Source: Calothrix sp. FI2-JRJ7 (GTDB lineage: Bacteria; Cyanobacteriota; Cyanobacteriia; Cyanobacteriales; Nostocaceae). From it: a DNA stretch of 64,000 nucleotides. The stretch is from NCBI GenBank assembly GCA_019359675.1, contig JAHHGX010000003.1, forward strand, positions 1 to 64,000, given 5' to 3'. Shown here piece after piece: positions 63,097-64,000 of the stretch; position 1 is the stretch's first letter, and each line of letters begins with the position of its first letter. The notes under the pieces are model-generated. The model did no database searches, was not told the origin of the DNA, and was given only the letters and a program-made list of their open reading frames with translations. A program made the position numbers and the translations under genes.

Positions 63097-64000
63097 ATGG
63101 CAGGAATGACACTAGACCAACTGCGAATCTTTTTAGCAGTCGCGGAACATTTGCATTTTACTCGTGCAGCAGAAGCGCTCTACGTTACACAACCTGCGGT
63201 GAGTGCAGCAATCCAAAGTTTGGAAGAGGCGTATGCTGTCAAACTGTTTCATCGAATTGGGCGCCATATAGAAATTACTGAAGCTGGAGAACTGCTACAG
63301 GTAGAAGCGCGCAAAATTTTAGACCAAGTAAATTTGACTGAGCGCGGTTTACGCGAATTGAATGGGTTACAGCGAGGTGAACTCAAGCTGGGAGCAAGTC
63401 TAACGATAGGTAATTACTGGCTACCTGAGAAAATTAGTTTGTTCCAAAGTATATATCCGGGAATCTCAATTAAATGCATTTTGAATAATGCAGATACAAT
63501 TAGCGCTGGTACTGCTCAAGGAGAGTTTGACTTGGCTTTGGTCGAAGGAGAAGTGCAACCGCAACATAAAAGCGCTTTAGAACAGGAAACTATTGGCACT
63601 GACAAACTACTTATTGTTGTTGGCAGACTACATCCTTGGTTTGAACATCCTGAAGTAAGTCTTCGAGAAATAACTCATACAGGTTGGATAATGCGCGAAC
63701 CTGGTTCCGGAACTCAGCAATGGTTTGAATACGCACTCGTCAACTGGGGTATTGATTTTTCACAACTGAATATAATATCCGTTCTCAATAGTGGCGAAAT
63801 GGTGAAAGCTGTCGTCGAAAGCGGTGTAGGCGCCGGAGCTATTTCTGAGCTAATGGTAAAAAAAGAACTCAAGTTAGATACACTCCGTGCGGTTAGTATA
63901 ATTGATAATCGCGATGGTCAATCGACATATGCCGAAATTGTTCGACCTTTTCTAATGCTCAAGCACCGTCAGCGCTTTCAAAGCAAACTTTGTAAAGCAT
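63097..64000 (+). CDS. LysR-family transcriptional regulator, 3' end outside the window
   Basis: The frame is open for 301 codons from ATG 63097 to the right edge. The N-terminal winged helix reads TLDQLRIFLAVAEHLHFTRA and ALYVTQPAVSAAIQSLE, a textbook LysR domain. The effector domain follows from about residue 92 (GELKLGASLTIGNYWLPEKI) and includes LHPWFEHPEV and a glycine-rich GSGTQQW ligand loop. The sequence resembles the CysL/CbbR branch. A LysR usually acts on a divergent gene, here the CadD-like transporter, or on itself. Only the last few residues should be missing. Confidence 0.93.
   Translation, partial: MAGMTLDQLRIFLAVAEHLHFTRAAEALYVTQPAVSAAIQSLEEAYAVKLFHRIGRHIEITEAGELLQVEARKILDQVNLTERGLRELNGLQRGELKLGASLTIGNYWLPEKISLFQSIYPGISIKCILNNADTISAGTAQGEFDLALVEGEVQPQHKSALEQETIGTDKLLIVVGRLHPWFEHPEVSLREITHTGWIMREPGSGTQQWFEYALVNWGIDFSQLNIISVLNSGEMVKAVVESGVGAGAISELMVKKELKLDTLRAVSIIDNRDGQSTYAEIVRPFLMLKHRQRFQSKLCKA

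Overview
The window looks like a chromosomal segment of a filamentous cyanobacterium. The evidence is the ycf65/PSRP-3 ribosomal protein gene, a separate atpB-atpE (beta-epsilon) ATP synthase pair, an IcfG-type partner-switching cluster, WD40 fusions to a STAND NTPase and to a Ser/Thr kinase, a DUF4347 giant exoprotein, and AGAAACCGGGTTTCT-type intergenic repeats. GC content is low to moderate. The palindrome GGCGCC occurs about 107 times by eye, mostly inside genes and roughly one per 600 bp, while the usual cyanobacterial palindrome GCGATCGC was not seen.

Layout. 1-3000 is a gene graveyard: a twice-frameshifted IS630 transposase, a hybrid histidine kinase relic in which a PAS-GAF part is joined out of frame to a receiver domain, an Rnl2-type RNA ligase whose first exon-like 5' end is out of frame, and a broken P-loop ATPase fragment. 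3000-9400 holds miaB, a tandem repeat, a small membrane protein, and a large HTH-NTPase-WD40 regulator that overlaps a class I glutamine amidotransferase. 9500-17000 holds a haem-oxygenase-fold protein, a PadR regulator with its small membrane partner, ddl, and several small envelope or hypothetical genes, with repeat-rich intergenic DNA at 13437-14226. 17000-44850 is one secretion locus on the minus strand: PpiC-type foldase, ABC transporter with cNMP-binding and inactive C39 domains, HlyD adaptor, then two giant secreted proteins of 1899 and 5084 residues.

45000-48300 carries a SirB1/TPR protein and the ATP synthase beta and epsilon genes, with an orphan terminator upstream that hints at a small RNA. 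48400-52370 is a partner-switching module (SpoIIE-type phosphatase, STAS antagonist, HATPase kinase) in which both the STAS and the HATPase genes have broken paralogues beside them. 52670-56670 holds a large SPFH protein and a kinase-WD40 protein. 56750-64000 holds ycf65, a HAD phosphatase, a cysteine-rich four-helix protein, a prohibitin homologue, a DUF1634-TauE/SafE exporter pair, an exported hypothetical protein, a CadD-like transporter and a divergent LysR regulator that runs off the right edge.

The strongest functional unit is the type I secretion locus, where foldase, exporter, adaptor and two probable substrates lie in one direction. The transporter carries a regulatory cyclic-nucleotide domain, and the larger substrate ends in six 116-residue tandem repeats. 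No TolC-type outer membrane channel is in the window. No tRNA, rRNA or CRISPR array was seen.
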